DNA of 64,000 nucleotides from NCBI GenBank assembly GCA_950295325.1, contig OX485805.1, positions 31,793,501-31,857,500 of the forward strand, given 5' to 3'. Numbering within the stretch: position 1 is the stretch's first letter; every line of letters begins with the position of its first letter. A program made the translations under genes and the position numbers. Under the pieces are notes generated by a model that had not been told where the DNA came from, did no database searches, and was given only the letters and a program-made list of their open reading frames with translations. The stretch comes from Polytrichum commune (taxonomy: Eukaryota > Streptophyta > Polytrichopsida > Polytrichales > Polytrichaceae). This document shows positions 23,050 through 35,217 of this stretch, in pieces.

Positions 23050-26000
23050 TAACATGGGTGCTCATAAGCACCATTGTTTTGTGTGCTTACACACACCACA
23101 ATACTCACCCATCAATGCTAACCCCCACAATCCACCCACCAAGCTATCACCCTCCAATGCCACCACCCACAATCTACCCACTAAGGTGCTACCGCTCACC
23201 CACAGTACGACGCCCACTAAGGTATCACTCAAGAATGCCACCCCACCCAACAAATTACCACTTCCTAACAACAATAAATCACCACCAAAGGCTACCTCCA
23301 AGATTGCAATGCGCTCCACGTACAACAAAATCAGCATTGCCACCCACACAACACAACACCACACACACAAGGGTAAGCAAAACCACTTGCACCTACCACT
23401 TAGCAAACACTTCCACCAAAAAAAACCAAAAATTCAACAACAAACTATCCATAAATTTACCTCCAAAAAAATATTGCCGCCGATCCACGCGCCTCCACAC
23501 GACCAAGATCAAGCAACCTCCACACCAAAACCATACTAAAAACCACACAAATAACCAGAAAAAAAACCCCAAAACAAGCCAACCCACCCTAGATCAGTAA
23601 ACCACACTTCAACACCTAATTATCCCAAAACAAGCAAACCACCATCCATTGAAACCCGCCACAAACCTCAACTAAAATCAGATCTACAACGCCAAAACGC
23701 CGAAATCCATGTAGATCCACACACCACAAACGGCCAAAAACCACAAATCTTGCTACATCTCAACCCACCATACCACCGAAGATTGGAAAACCCCACACAA
23801 ACACCCCCACCTACTCCAAGACTAGGAAAAAGAAATCCACCAAAAAAATGCAAGAACTCCAAGCCAAAACGAGTCCCACAATGCCAAAATAGACAACCCC
23901 ACCACTCACAAACTCACTCTCAAATACCCCAATACCTCACACATACTCTCATCCAACCCCCTACCATCATAATTACAATCAACATGGCCTCCAACAACGA
24001 AGCCGGGAGCACGCGAGGGAACGGCTACAGAAACAATGGCGGCACCAAGGTCGGGGCTGGGCAAAGACGCGTGAGCGACAACACAGAAGCTGGTAGCACT
24101 GGGGGCGGGGTCGAGAACAGGGGCGGGGCTGGGCGAAGACGTGCGAGTGGCGCCATAGAAGCTGGTAGCACTGGGGGCGGGGTCGAGGACAGAGGCGGGG
24201 CCGGGCGAGGACGTGCGATCGATACAAAAGCTGGTAGCACTGGGGGCAGGGTTGAGAGCAGGGTTGGGGCCAAGAGTAAAGGCGGGACAGATAGGAAGCT
24301 TAGGAGACGTAGGGCTCTAATAGGAGACTATAAAGATGAAGATGAGGGGGGGGGGGGGCAGATGGTCCCCAAGCAAGCCAAACCACACTTTTAAAGGGGA
24401 AGCCCCTCCCTCCCGTGATCTTGACATTGATATACAGCTCAAGGACGTCCTCCGAATATGGGGGGAGCTCCCTCCAGCTCTCAATATCAAATGATGAATT
24501 CACCACCATCCCAAATCAAACCGCCGCATCCCGATTGGACGCCATCAACCTAGTTGAAATGACACCCACAACAACATCACACAAAAGCCCAAGGAATGAG
24601 ACTACAACCGACACCCATAGCGCCAAGAGGAGAAGAAGTGAGGTGGGGATACACACAGCCAACTCCGATTCAAACAAATCCCAAAACATGAGGACCAAAG
24701 AAGCAATCATGAGCATAGATATAGTCTCATAAATGTTGTTAGGCTTCCTAAGCCATGTAGCCGTTGCGTTGCAAAAGGGCAAGGACATCATACGCTAATA
24801 TCGCACTAATGAAGACTACGCAAGGATCGGGACCCCCTCAAGAGAAATCATACATTTCAAGACACTACGGAGAGTATTCCCGCGGGTATCATAACTACTA
24901 TACCCAAGTGAGAGACCGGATGCGGTCCCCGGCAACCATCTTCACTTCATACAAATCCCAAAGCAAGAAAATGTTTATCCCACAACTGGATTATCCGAAG
25001 GATTCCACATCACCATCCGTTTTTACTACGGCTTCAAAAACATTAGTAGGCAAGAGGCGAAAGGGACTTACCTAGAAAGACTCCGGCAAATGGACATATC
25101 CCTTGGAACGACATAGTCAAATTCATTCGACATTGTTCTCAACGCCATCACCAAAAATTAGGCGGGGTTTATCAAAATACATCTGCAACACCCACAACGT
25201 GGCGGAATCACACTTCTCCAAGGTAGCCGAGCATTCGCCATGGAGATTGAAGACGGAGTGTCGGTTATCGGAAAGATAGAGAAATGATATGAGCTTGTCA
25301 CCAAGGTCTGCAACCTTCGACTACACCTCAAAGAAGAATCACTACGTGACGAACACACATTTAACATCTTTGAGGTCCTTATGTGAAAGAGTTGTTATTC
25401 CGGGAAACAACACGAATTCATGGGCCTCATCAAACCGAAGCTCAACAAGAACTTCGCATTCCTTACCCTCACTACGGAAGAAGCGAAAGACATCGTGCTC
25501 AAAGAAGGGCTTGTTTTTAACCACGAAAAATTCCAAGTAAGCATCATCTGGGATTGAGGCGCCGGTAACTTATCCGAGCTCTGGATTAGTACTACTCTCG
25601 TGACCAACAAACTCCCACAACGCGAAACCCAAACCTCCATCACACGGGCCATAAAGCAAGCCTTCAGTACGGACAATATAGTTGGAGTAAGCTTCGGCGC
25701 CAACAATTACCCTCACACCAACAAACAAGTGGGATGGTACCACATCCAATGCCTCAATGTTGCGGTATACATGGAATGATTATACAAGTCAACATACATA
25801 TTCGGGAGGCACATAAACTTCATACCACAACCAAGGGAGTATCAATGGCACGGATCCCAACAACATGGCAATCCGCCTTGTACAAACACCCGTAAGAGAA
25901 GCGATAGTGGACAAGATCCAAGCAATGAACTACGCCACTAATTTCAATCCACTCATCACCGAAAAACATCTTACCAAAACCATGAAAGACCACGAGGACA

Positions 26001-26973
26001 AATTCGACATAAATTTCGCACTCTCATCACAACAATCAACACCCACACAGATCAGAGACTCGAAACAACTACGACAATAATTCTCCAATACACCATCCAT
26101 CTCCAAACACTCATTGGGGCAATCGTCCACAATTCGAATAATCCAATATTCGCATGCAAGGGATAATCAATGGCCTATCCGTCGCCGCCTTGGAAATCCT
26201 TTAAAGGACCATCCCACCTCCAATGCTATAAGGACTCAACACGACCGCCCCACCGCTCCCACTTCAAACGCCCCCGGGCTTCTATGGCAACCTACCAATG
26301 CATCACTAAGGGCCTTACACATTTAATGGATAGCTACCATATAGAATACCCTCAATGATCCCTATATATCTTGTTTTATTATTTCTACTCTTCCTATAAT
26401 AAAGAGTGCAAACTCACACTTTGGCCATCCTCTTTACCTACCACATGCATGCACACTATTTACCAACAATTATATCCCCACAACTCTACAAATAATCAAC
26501 ACCAAAACATACTACCAATCATCTACCTATCACAAATACTCACCAAATACGCATCACAAGCCCCCTCAATAACATCCATACATAACCACATCAACCAAAA
26601 TATAGCCCAAAGAAGAGCCGTCAGTCAACAGAACCTTGCACAACACTTCCCCCTCATACCCAAACAATTCCTCCAAGCAATTGTCCAGCACACTCACCAA
26701 GTTGCTGGCTACACAAATACCCACAACCCCACACCCGAACAACCCCCCCCCCAACCACAATGCACAAGCATATACAACACCAACACCCACATTGTCACAT
26801 GGAATACAAGGCATATTAGCTCTAGCCTATCATACATTATAGAACTTATGCATACCCTACACAACAAACCCAACATCATCCTAATACAAGAAACTAAACT
26901 AACCAAGAACAAATCTACCACATATATAGACAACATGTTCCCAGACGGCCGGGGATTCGTGGCACTTAAGTAA
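23050..26973 (+). mobile_element. LINE fragment: ORF1 remnants and start of endonuclease
   Basis: A decayed non-LTR retrotransposon on the plus strand. 23,060-23,980 is extremely A/C-rich and G-poor. 24,000-24,390 encodes a Gly/Arg repeat (EAGSTGGG, RGGAGRRRA, about 25 codons per unit) typical of a nucleic-acid-binding ORF1 region. Around 25,400-25,545 a frame reads like an RRM-type ORF1 (FAFLTLTTEEAKDIV, then FNHEKFQVSI). At about 26,790-26,970 the frame HIVTWNTR followed by NKPNIILIQETKL is the start of an APE-type endonuclease. Stops and frameshifts make it non-functional. The reverse transcriptase core that should follow is absent; unrelated DNA begins near 26,974. Confidence 0.6.
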
Positions 26974-28320
26974 AATCATCCGTATAAGCTCATTCATATC
27001 ATTGGATGAGATCAACCCCTTTAGAATGACCCTTGTGGTGTCGGCTCCTTGTCTCGAGATGACCGAAAATACTTAAAGGGTGTCTAAAACCATCCCAACC
27101 TAATTTAAAGGGTGTTAGTAAATACAAAGTTTAGTTCATCTAAAAATGAGTGTCTAGTGTAGAGCAAGTAGGTGCACCATGTGTTGGCAACCCATCACTA
27201 TTAGTCGGGATATTTCTAAGAACAAGTGGGTGTATCATGGGTTGCCAACCCATGACTACTCGTGTGGTTATTTTTAAGAAATTAGCATGCCATTTTATTG
27301 AGCCATTTAAGGCTCTTTGCCCTCCCACCCTCTCATCTTTGTGTGAACAGTTCTTCTCCAACCTCCCGGGTTCTTCTCTCCCCTCTTCATTATTTCTCCT
27401 ACACTCTCACCATTGTCATGTTCTCTCTCAAATCACTCACCTTACATTCATTTTTGCAAGGTATTGTTTAGTGTCTCTTAGCAATTGCAAAGTTGAAGTT
27501 TAGGGTTGTAAATGAATTTTTTTGAAATCTTGCAACTTGTTTTTGTGAAATCAATTTTTTCTGAATGAAGTGTTGTGCATTTACTTAGACTAGATGCTTC
27601 TTGTAGTAGGCTTTGGGAGTATAGGTGTTGAATTCAAATGGAAGTTGTCAAAATATAACCAGTTGGACTTGGAAACACTAGAATCTAGACTGACTATGCC
27701 CTAAAATCTTCCTGATCCAAAGTCGCGAGTACTAGGCTAACAGCAGGTTTGCATGCTTTGTTCTTGCATGCCCGTCTGCTGCTTGAGAGTGAGGTGGTTT
27801 CTTTGAGAGACAATGTTTAGCTTCATAGGTATTGTAAGGAGCTTGGGTCTGTGCCTTCTAATGCTCTTCAACTGCTTAGATTCCGACTTTGATAAGTGGT
27901 CGACAATGAAGCTCTTTAGAATGTGGATCGCTGTGGGCGAAGAATTGCCCTAGGTTTGGAATTGCACATGCTCTGTGTTTAAGGTTAGGACCGTGGTTTG
28001 CTGCTGAGATTCCTGCAGCAGATTACTGATGGTTGTGGAAGTTTGCAATTTGCGAGTCTTGAGGAGGTTCAAGGGTGATGAATTATGAGTTTAGGTAGAC
28101 ATTTATATATTTGTCGCCATTCTGTAAAGTTTTTGGTTGTTGCAGGTATTTTTACAGGGGCTAACTTGTGAGATCTGGGGTTTATACTGATATTCAGCGA
28201 AACCAAGTCAGGATAGGTCATTAGTGCAGGCCTGCAGTTCTATATTAATCGGATTGATTGACTAGCAGCCTCCATAGGATCCAGGTTGGTGGTGATGATC
28301 TTGGATAGAATATTATGCAC
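26974..28320. other. Unassigned DNA after the LINE fragment
   Basis: No gene is supported. 27,169-27,222 and 27,224-27,280 are two copies of a ~55-bp unit (AGTxGGTGxAxCATGxGTTG). 27,300-27,470 is C/T-rich with a plausible splice donor (TTGCAAG|GTATTG), like a displaced 5' UTR. 27,740-27,960 has short open stretches (HARLLLESEVVSLRDN) broken by stops, perhaps a gene remnant. Confidence 0.4.
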
Positions 28321-28323
28321 TAA

Positions 28324-28717
28324 GAGCATCCTCAGTCGGTCTAGGTAAAGCTCACTGCAAACCAAAACCTATCTTTTGACTGACCTAAAATTAGAAACTG
28401 AAATTACCATCATTAGAAGCACACCTAAATAAACGTGAGATATTTCTCAAGAAAAAAGAATTGTAAAAATTTGACGTAGGTGAAATCCCTCATTGAAAAC
28501 ATCACATTTTCAAAATTTAGAGGGAGTGCACCAAATCTTGCTTAAAAATGGAAAGATCCTCCCACACTCCCTCCAAATTTTTGACATTTAGAGGGAGTGT
28601 GGGAGGATCTGTCCATTTTTAAGCAAGATTTGGTGCACTCCCTCTAAACTTTGAGCATTTTAAGCAAGATAGGTCTTGGTTTGCAGTGAGCTTTACCTAG
28701 ACCGACTGAGGATGCTC
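28324..28717. mobile_element. Tourist/PIF-Harbinger-like MITE, 394 bp
   Basis: Terminal inverted repeats of about 50 bp begin GAGCATCCTCAGTCGG and end with the exact reverse complement. A TAA trinucleotide flanks both ends (28,321-28,323 and 28,718-28,720), fitting the 3-bp TWA target preference of PIF-Harbinger elements. The interior is itself palindromic around 28,560, so the whole element can fold into a hairpin. It has no coding capacity. Confidence 0.8.
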
Positions 28718-28720
28718 TAA

Positions 28721-29727
28721 GTATGAAACCAAGGTCGACTGCAACTTCACTTAGAAAACCTGGTGTGGTCATCCCATTGTCATTCACTCACTCATTTTTT
28801 ACTGTTTTTTTAAGCTAGTGCTACGTGTGCTGCGATTTCAAGAATTTGATCGAGCATTTCAACGACTCCTATAGTCATTTTCTGCTCCAGTGCCGGATAT
28901 TGGCCATATTAATTGTCCTGATGATATCGAGACGAAATAGTCACTTCCTGGAGCTCTCTCCTCGGCAGCTCTGGCAGGGTTTATGAAGTGCTGCTCCTTC
29001 TTGTAACGGAGAGCAACTTTTGGCATTTCTTTTATGTATATATGCATTGCACCGTTTTTCTAAAGTTTAGCTGTAATGTTCTAAAGACTGGTACAGAAGA
29101 ATGTCAAATGTTAGGTCCGCAACATGAGCCTGCAATTGTTGATTTCACAGATTCATGGCCCCACAACAATCAACATGTATCCGACAAACTCCTCTACTAC
29201 GGGCCTTTGACACCAATCTGTTGTCGAGTGGACTTTGTATGGGGCTCTGTAATGATTATGAGCTTAATATCATAAAGTTGGGGTTCTGGATGGTTAGGCT
29301 AATGGTTTCTTCTGTGTAAGATCTAAGTTTCCATATTAATTGGCGTATCAATTATTTTCACGGGTTATGGTATTTCTACCTTATTGCATGCAATAAGTGC
29401 TTGAAAACGAGGAAGCTCTAGGTTTTGACAATTCAAATGTACACTGATGAGCTTGGTGGTGTTCGTTTGGTTGAGTATAATATACTTGAGGTATTGAATG
29501 GCGTCGTAACGGACTAATTGGATGATGGAGTATTGAAATCTTTGAATTGAAGTAGGCTGCTGTGGGTTTTAAAATATATTCAAGTTGAAAAACTAAAGAA
29601 CTCCAATGTGTTTTTAAATGTTTTTATAAAAACCTTTAACTTATTATTTCTCAAACTTAACCAGTTGTATTGTAACCAACGGTTAGTTTAACCCATTCAT
29701 TGACTATATGTTTTTTTTTTTGAATTT
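28721..29727. other. Intergenic DNA, nothing recognised
   Basis: AT-rich sequence with only short random open frames. I see no repeat, RNA gene or conserved protein segment. Confidence 0.45.
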
Positions 29728-31120
29728 TTGTACAGAATTATGGCATTTATTCCAATTATTCTATCTCCGGTAACCACAAAAATTCGAATGGCTCTTAACA
29801 TTGACCTGATTCCCCCAACAATAGTGAACATTGCACTTTCGGACTGTACCATTGCAACAACGGTGCAAGGTCATTCGCAAGTTAATGATTTAACCATCTT
29901 TGCTACTCTTTGAGTGACAAAGACGGTTTTTTTGTGTAATTATTTTTGTAATACCCTATCTCGTGTATTGATTGTTGTAATCCATAAAAGTGAAAATTTG
30001 CGATACCTTATCTTATATATATATATATTTTTTGTAGATGTTCCACCTATTCAGTTGAGTTTGGCTTCATCATCAACTCTTATTGAGGCAACAGGGAAGA
30101 ATAATGCAATGAATGAAGAGGAGGAAGCAAATTACAATCTAATGGATGAAGATGAAGCCTCCGAAGGTTTGCCACATTTACGGGAAAGTGAGCTCCCCGC
30201 CGACGGGGTTGCTTAAATGGATGTGCATGGGGCTATCTGAGGAGAAGGCATCCGCAAAAAATTCTATTGTCTTTGGGTGGAGTGTAAAAGAAATTACGTA
30301 AGTAAACAAAAATTAAAAAATATATTAACTAAATGATCATTGTTTTATTGATGTTGAAGGTGGTGGCAAAGGAGGTAGACCGCGAATGGCGGGCCCCACG
30401 AAAACGCGTACAATCACGGTAGAGAAGAATCGAAAGAACAATCTTCGAGCTTTGTCCAATCCAGTTGCAAGGCTGAAACGGCAAGACGCAAAAGCAAAGT
30501 CGACAAGGGCTATTGCCGCCGCGCGACAATGAGACAATATGCTTCGTGACGCAGCTGAAAATCCTTTGTCAGAGGAATTACTCCCTTTTGCATTATTTTT
30601 TATCCGTTCGGTCAAAGGTAATTTCGGCTTTGCGGCGTGGGATGATGCTCTTTTTGATCCAGCCACGTAGACGGCGTTCAAACGAAGCAAACCAATTCGT
30701 AACCGGATAGCCAAGTCGAGGTTGCCATATATGTCTGCTCTTGCACCTGCATTTAATTGCGAACGGTACGAAATGGAAGAATCCACGAATATCCGCGATC
30801 TTGTTTTTCGTAAACTCGCGGAATAAAAAAATCATAGCGCATGTTTACAAAAAGATGGAGATTTTTTTTCAAAATTTTAAGATTTTCCTTGACCATTATG
30901 TCAAGTTGAGAACCCGTCTTCGCGCATCTTCTTCGAGCATTCGTGCCGTCAAAGCCGAACGAGGAGCGGCATTGGCTCCGGATTCACAATCCCGAGCAAG
31001 TGATGATGACATTGATTGGAGGGCGCCAAGTCCCGAGAATAGCGACGAAGCAGACTCGGTAGACGAAGATGATGAAGAAGATGAAAAAATATATATATAT
31101 AGCTATTCGAATTTAGTGAT
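29728..31120 (+). pseudogene. Broken plus-strand ORFs, probably transposon-borne
   Basis: Several open blocks on one strand interrupted by stops: an acidic block (about 30,040-30,215, NEEEEANYNLMDEDEASEG), a basic block (about 30,350-30,530, KTRTITVEKNRKNNLRAL), a mid block (about 30,540-30,830) and an acidic tail (about 30,900-31,090, DDDIDWRAPSPENSDEADSV). I recognise no domain. Position beside a decayed MULE transposase on the other strand, in the same very AT-rich stretch, suggests a second ORF of the same or a neighbouring element. Confidence 0.35.
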
Positions 31121-31329
31121 GGTAGTATTTTTGTTGTATATTTTTCCAATATATTCAAAAAAATTATATGTTTGAATATTTGATAAGTGTATGGGTAAAA
31201 TATCGTACAAAATAATCTTATGCATTTGAGTGTGATGTAGGCTATAATAATATAACATGTATTTACTGAATATATATTTGTATTATTGCTTTTATATATT
31301 TTTTCATAGATAAGCATATGGATAGGGTA

Positions 31330-32110
31330 TCGTCTAGAATAATCTTATGGTTTAGGTTGTAAGATAGACTATAGTCAGAGGGTATTCATATTATGAGTTT
31401 ATCCTATCATTATTGTTTTTATATTATCTTTAAAGTGTGAAAGACCGATATCTTATTCATAATGGTTACCATTTGCAATTTCAGATATAAACATTTGGAT
31501 AAGGTATAGTATACAATAGTCTTATGGTTTAGGTTGTAAGATAGACTATAGTCAGAGGGTATTCATATTATGAGTTTATCCTATCATTATTGTTTTTATA
31601 TTATCTTTAAAGTGTGAAAGACCGATATCTTATTCATAATGGTTACCATTTGCAATTTCAGATATAAACATTTGGATAAGGTATAGTATACAATAGTCTT
31701 ATGGTTTAGGTTGTAAGATAGACTATAGTCAGAGGATAATCACATTCTGAGCATACCCTATTATTATTGATTTTATATTATCTTTAAAGTGTAAAACACC
31801 GATACCTTATCCATAATGGTTATCATTTCCACTTTCAGAGATAAAGGTATGGATAGGGTATAGTATACAATAGTCTTATGGTTAGGTTATAAGATAGACT
31901 ATAGTAAGAAGGTAATCATATTCTGAGTATATCTTATCATTATTGTTTTCATATTATCTTTAAAGTGTAAAACAACGATACCTTATCTATAATGTTTATC
32001 ATTTGCACTTTCAAAGATATACATATGGATAGACTATAGTCAGAAAGTAGTCATTTTTTGAAAATACCTTATATTTGTTGTTTCTTATATTATCTTCAAA
32101 GTGTATATCC
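31330..32110. repeat. 177-bp tandem repeat, about 4.4 copies
   Basis: CTTATGGTTTAGGTTGTAAG recurs at 31,344, 31,521, 31,698 and, diverged, 31,874, giving periods of 177, 177 and 176 bp. The first two units are almost identical and later ones more diverged, the last being truncated. Each unit carries GATAGACTATAGTCAGA, a partly palindromic core. It may be the subterminal repeat of the neighbouring transposon. Confidence 0.85.
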
Positions 32111-32435
32111 TATTCTTTATCCTATATCCTATATCCTATCTATAATTGTTATCACTTTGCATTTACAAAGATAAATATATACATAAAAGATCTTATAATT
32201 GAATAAGATATATGAAAAAATATAATTATTTATTATATATGATGGTGAAAAAATTCACCTACAATAATATGTAAGGCGATAAAACATCCTAAAATGAACT
32301 AGGTATTATCCTAGATGAACCGAGATATTGACAATCAATCTAATTAGGTATTCAATTGGCGAGGTCTTTTTGAGAGCATCATTTCATACCACCCTTGCTT
32401 TCTACGGATTGAATTACCCATACCACTATCCAATC

Positions 32436-35217
32436 TCACAAATTGGGTTTCCGGATGTAATGTGTTTTGATAATCCGCAAGACACAATATCCGACATCCG
32501 ACATCCGATTCAATAACACACGAAATTCGGAAGTAGCGTGCTCCGCCATGCCTAATCCGTTTCCTTCAATCAATCTCTCAATTTTTTTGTAATTTTTTGC
32601 GTGCTCTTTGATCAGTTTTGCATGAAGAATATCTTCATCCACTTCAATTGTGTCATCTTTTTGTGAGAGCTCTACCCCAATCTTCAAATGATCTAGATTA
32701 GGTGCCACATCGGAACATGTATCATTCAAATCAATAATGACATCGTCATCTAATCCATCTTCGTCACAAAATGCTCTTTCCGACTTGAACATTTCAACCA
32801 ATCCCCTACGAGCCGTTCCGTAGTACGTGCCCCAATATTAAACTATACAATTTTGGTCCACATCCGTTGTTTTCAATATTATTGCGGCTTGATGTTTGCA
32901 AAAATTTCCTCGGATTGCGTACTCATAATCACAACACGCATAATCACGATGTGGATAGGTAAGAGAATACCAATTCTCCGGATATGTAGTGCTTCGACAC
33001 ATTTAATATTTGAATTCATTTGTCGGTTCAAGAATCCACTCCTCGTCGATGAAGTAAGACAAATTGACGTTTTCTCGAACTTTAAGCATTATGATGTCAT
33101 TCTTGATCAATCCCGCTTTCTTCATTGCCAAATGATGTGTATAATGATTATGAATTGTAGTTGTCAACATTGTGATAAGCCAATCGAGACGCCCACCTCG
33201 CAATCCGTTGGTGGTGAAACCTAACCATCTCTTCATTACGCCATGGTAAGATTCTATGGATGAATTTATGTTTTGTCCTACATGAAGAATTCTTCTTAGT
33301 CCTTTTGTTCACATATCTGCACATCATATTATTATAGTCACGATCTTAACAATATCTTATCCAATATTAATATCCATGAAATTTTAAATTTACGATATCT
33401 TATCATTCTAAGTTATCTCAGTGTGAAATGTTGCTACTTACCATAATCACCATAATCAATCAATGTTGTGTAGGTCTCTTTCCAATTTGTAAGCTATTCG
33501 TTGTGTTCCCCGAGAAAACATCGATGATGTAATTCGAGCTCTCCGGTAGTCTTTTGCCGTATCAAATACAAATGTTGCATTCGTTCTTGCTCGTTCGATA
33601 AATTCATTTTCGGTTTCTCTTCATCTTATGTTCATATACATCACCTCATGCAATCCATAGTATATCTAATCTCGAGATTCTTCATCCGATTTGATCTTTG
33701 CTAAAGCATTTGTTTTCCAACACTCCAAAACATGCCATTGACATAAATATATGAGGACCTCCTCCCCAAATATGCGTCTACATACAAAATAAAACAAAAT
33801 AAGTAGCTAAAATGAAAAATATTAAAAATATATAAGATAAATAAAAATGATAAAAAATAAAATATTTGGATAGGGTATATAAAAAAAACTAGGATAATGT
33901 ATCCGGATAGAGTATATTCAGACAAAAATGAAGATGATATGGATTCTAGATAGGCTATATTCACACCAAACAAAAAGTAAAAATTAGATAGGCTAAACTT
34001 ATACAACATTAAAAATATAGAATACGTACCTTTAAGCGTTGTATTCGGCCTCGTCATTGTAAAAAACGAAAGCATTAGGGCGTCATCCCGGTTGGACCGC
34101 TCGTAACTTCTCCGCCAAAGATTTTTAAAAAACAATGAGACTCTCGGAATCTTGCTTGTTTATTATAATTCATACACTTGGGAACCCATTGCGGCAAGCA
34201 TCAAATATCATAAGTGTATAAAAAAAAAATTGCACGCACTAGTTCCAAACGTAGTATCCATGGATATAGCGGATTTATCATCATACTCTAACATGGCATT
34301 GGATTGTTTGGGTGATTGCAAACCCAACCCAAATGCCGTATTTTTTTCCATCCACACAACTAGACTCTTGTAAAACGAAAACATCATTTTGATTTTCCGT
34401 AATGCACGAATCAACATTTTTCGCCTCGTTAGTGTATCGCTTCCACTTACCTCGTAAAAATGTACGCTCAATATTTTGAATGTTTTTCAAAAGGAGAGTA
34501 TCATCGTTGCGCATTGGATAACCCATCAGTGATCGATCCGCAAACACGTGATGATGCTCATCATAAATTTGACGTGCATTAAGACCGCTTTTCAATCTAT
34601 TGTCAATATAGGTTTTCAAGGAATCCCACCATCGCGTAGCGAGTGCGGAAGGTTGTGCCGAAAAATCCGGATATTGCACGCCATGCACCGGTGTTTCATC
34701 GATTCGAGTGTGTTCTTCATGGAAATACGCTATCTCTACCGTGTCCGCGGGTTTAGCCAAAATCTTGATAAAATATCGTACAAGACATCATTGTTTATGA
34801 TTTTGTCTCATCTCTTTCTTGTTTTTATGGTCTTCAGGGCCATATGAACAATGATACATGAAATAATATATAATATATAATAATATCACAATAAAAGAAC
34901 CTGATTATGCCTTATACACATTCGTATTCAAGTTAGGTATCTTACATTATGTGTTCAAGACTTGATGTCGATCGAAGTTGCTTTTGGAGCATTGGATCTT
35001 CACATGGTAGAGGAACCTTCCGAATTTTGTAAATAGTCCAAGAAATTTTCATGCCTCCATCACCAATTCTTTCTCCTTTTTGAAAGTCATCCAAACGATC
35101 TAATGGAATGCGAGCTATCCTACAAGGTCGCATTCTGCGAGTAGATTTCGGCCATTGCAAGAGGCGGTGATTGAAAGTTCCCGTATAGGGCGATTGGATG
35201 ACCATAGAGTTAGCCAT
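32436..35217 (-). pseudogene. Decayed MULE (Mutator-like) transposase
   Basis: Minus-strand blocks in order match a MULE transposase. N-terminal block 35,217-34,942. 34,760-34,281 contains ENQNDVFVLQESS. A different frame carries SAISMDTTFGTSACNFFF (first catalytic Asp; about 34,280-34,220). Then LMIFDACRNGFPSV, LRAVQPG and FVFYNDEAEYNA (about 34,185-34,040), where the usual second catalytic Asp position reads Asn. A C-terminal block at 33,236-33,003 has LDWLITMLTTTIHNHYTHH. A SWIM-type zinc finger follows at about 33,000-32,870 (CCDYEYAIRGNFCKH), then the last block 32,801-32,436. A frame change near the T-run at about 34,340, plus stops, make it inactive. Element ends were not found. Confidence 0.7.

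Noticed and set aside
22890..23600. Pro/His/Thr/Asn-rich ORFs at the start of the LINE region
   Set aside because: They follow from G-poor A/C-rich composition; no domain is visible and several frames are equally open.
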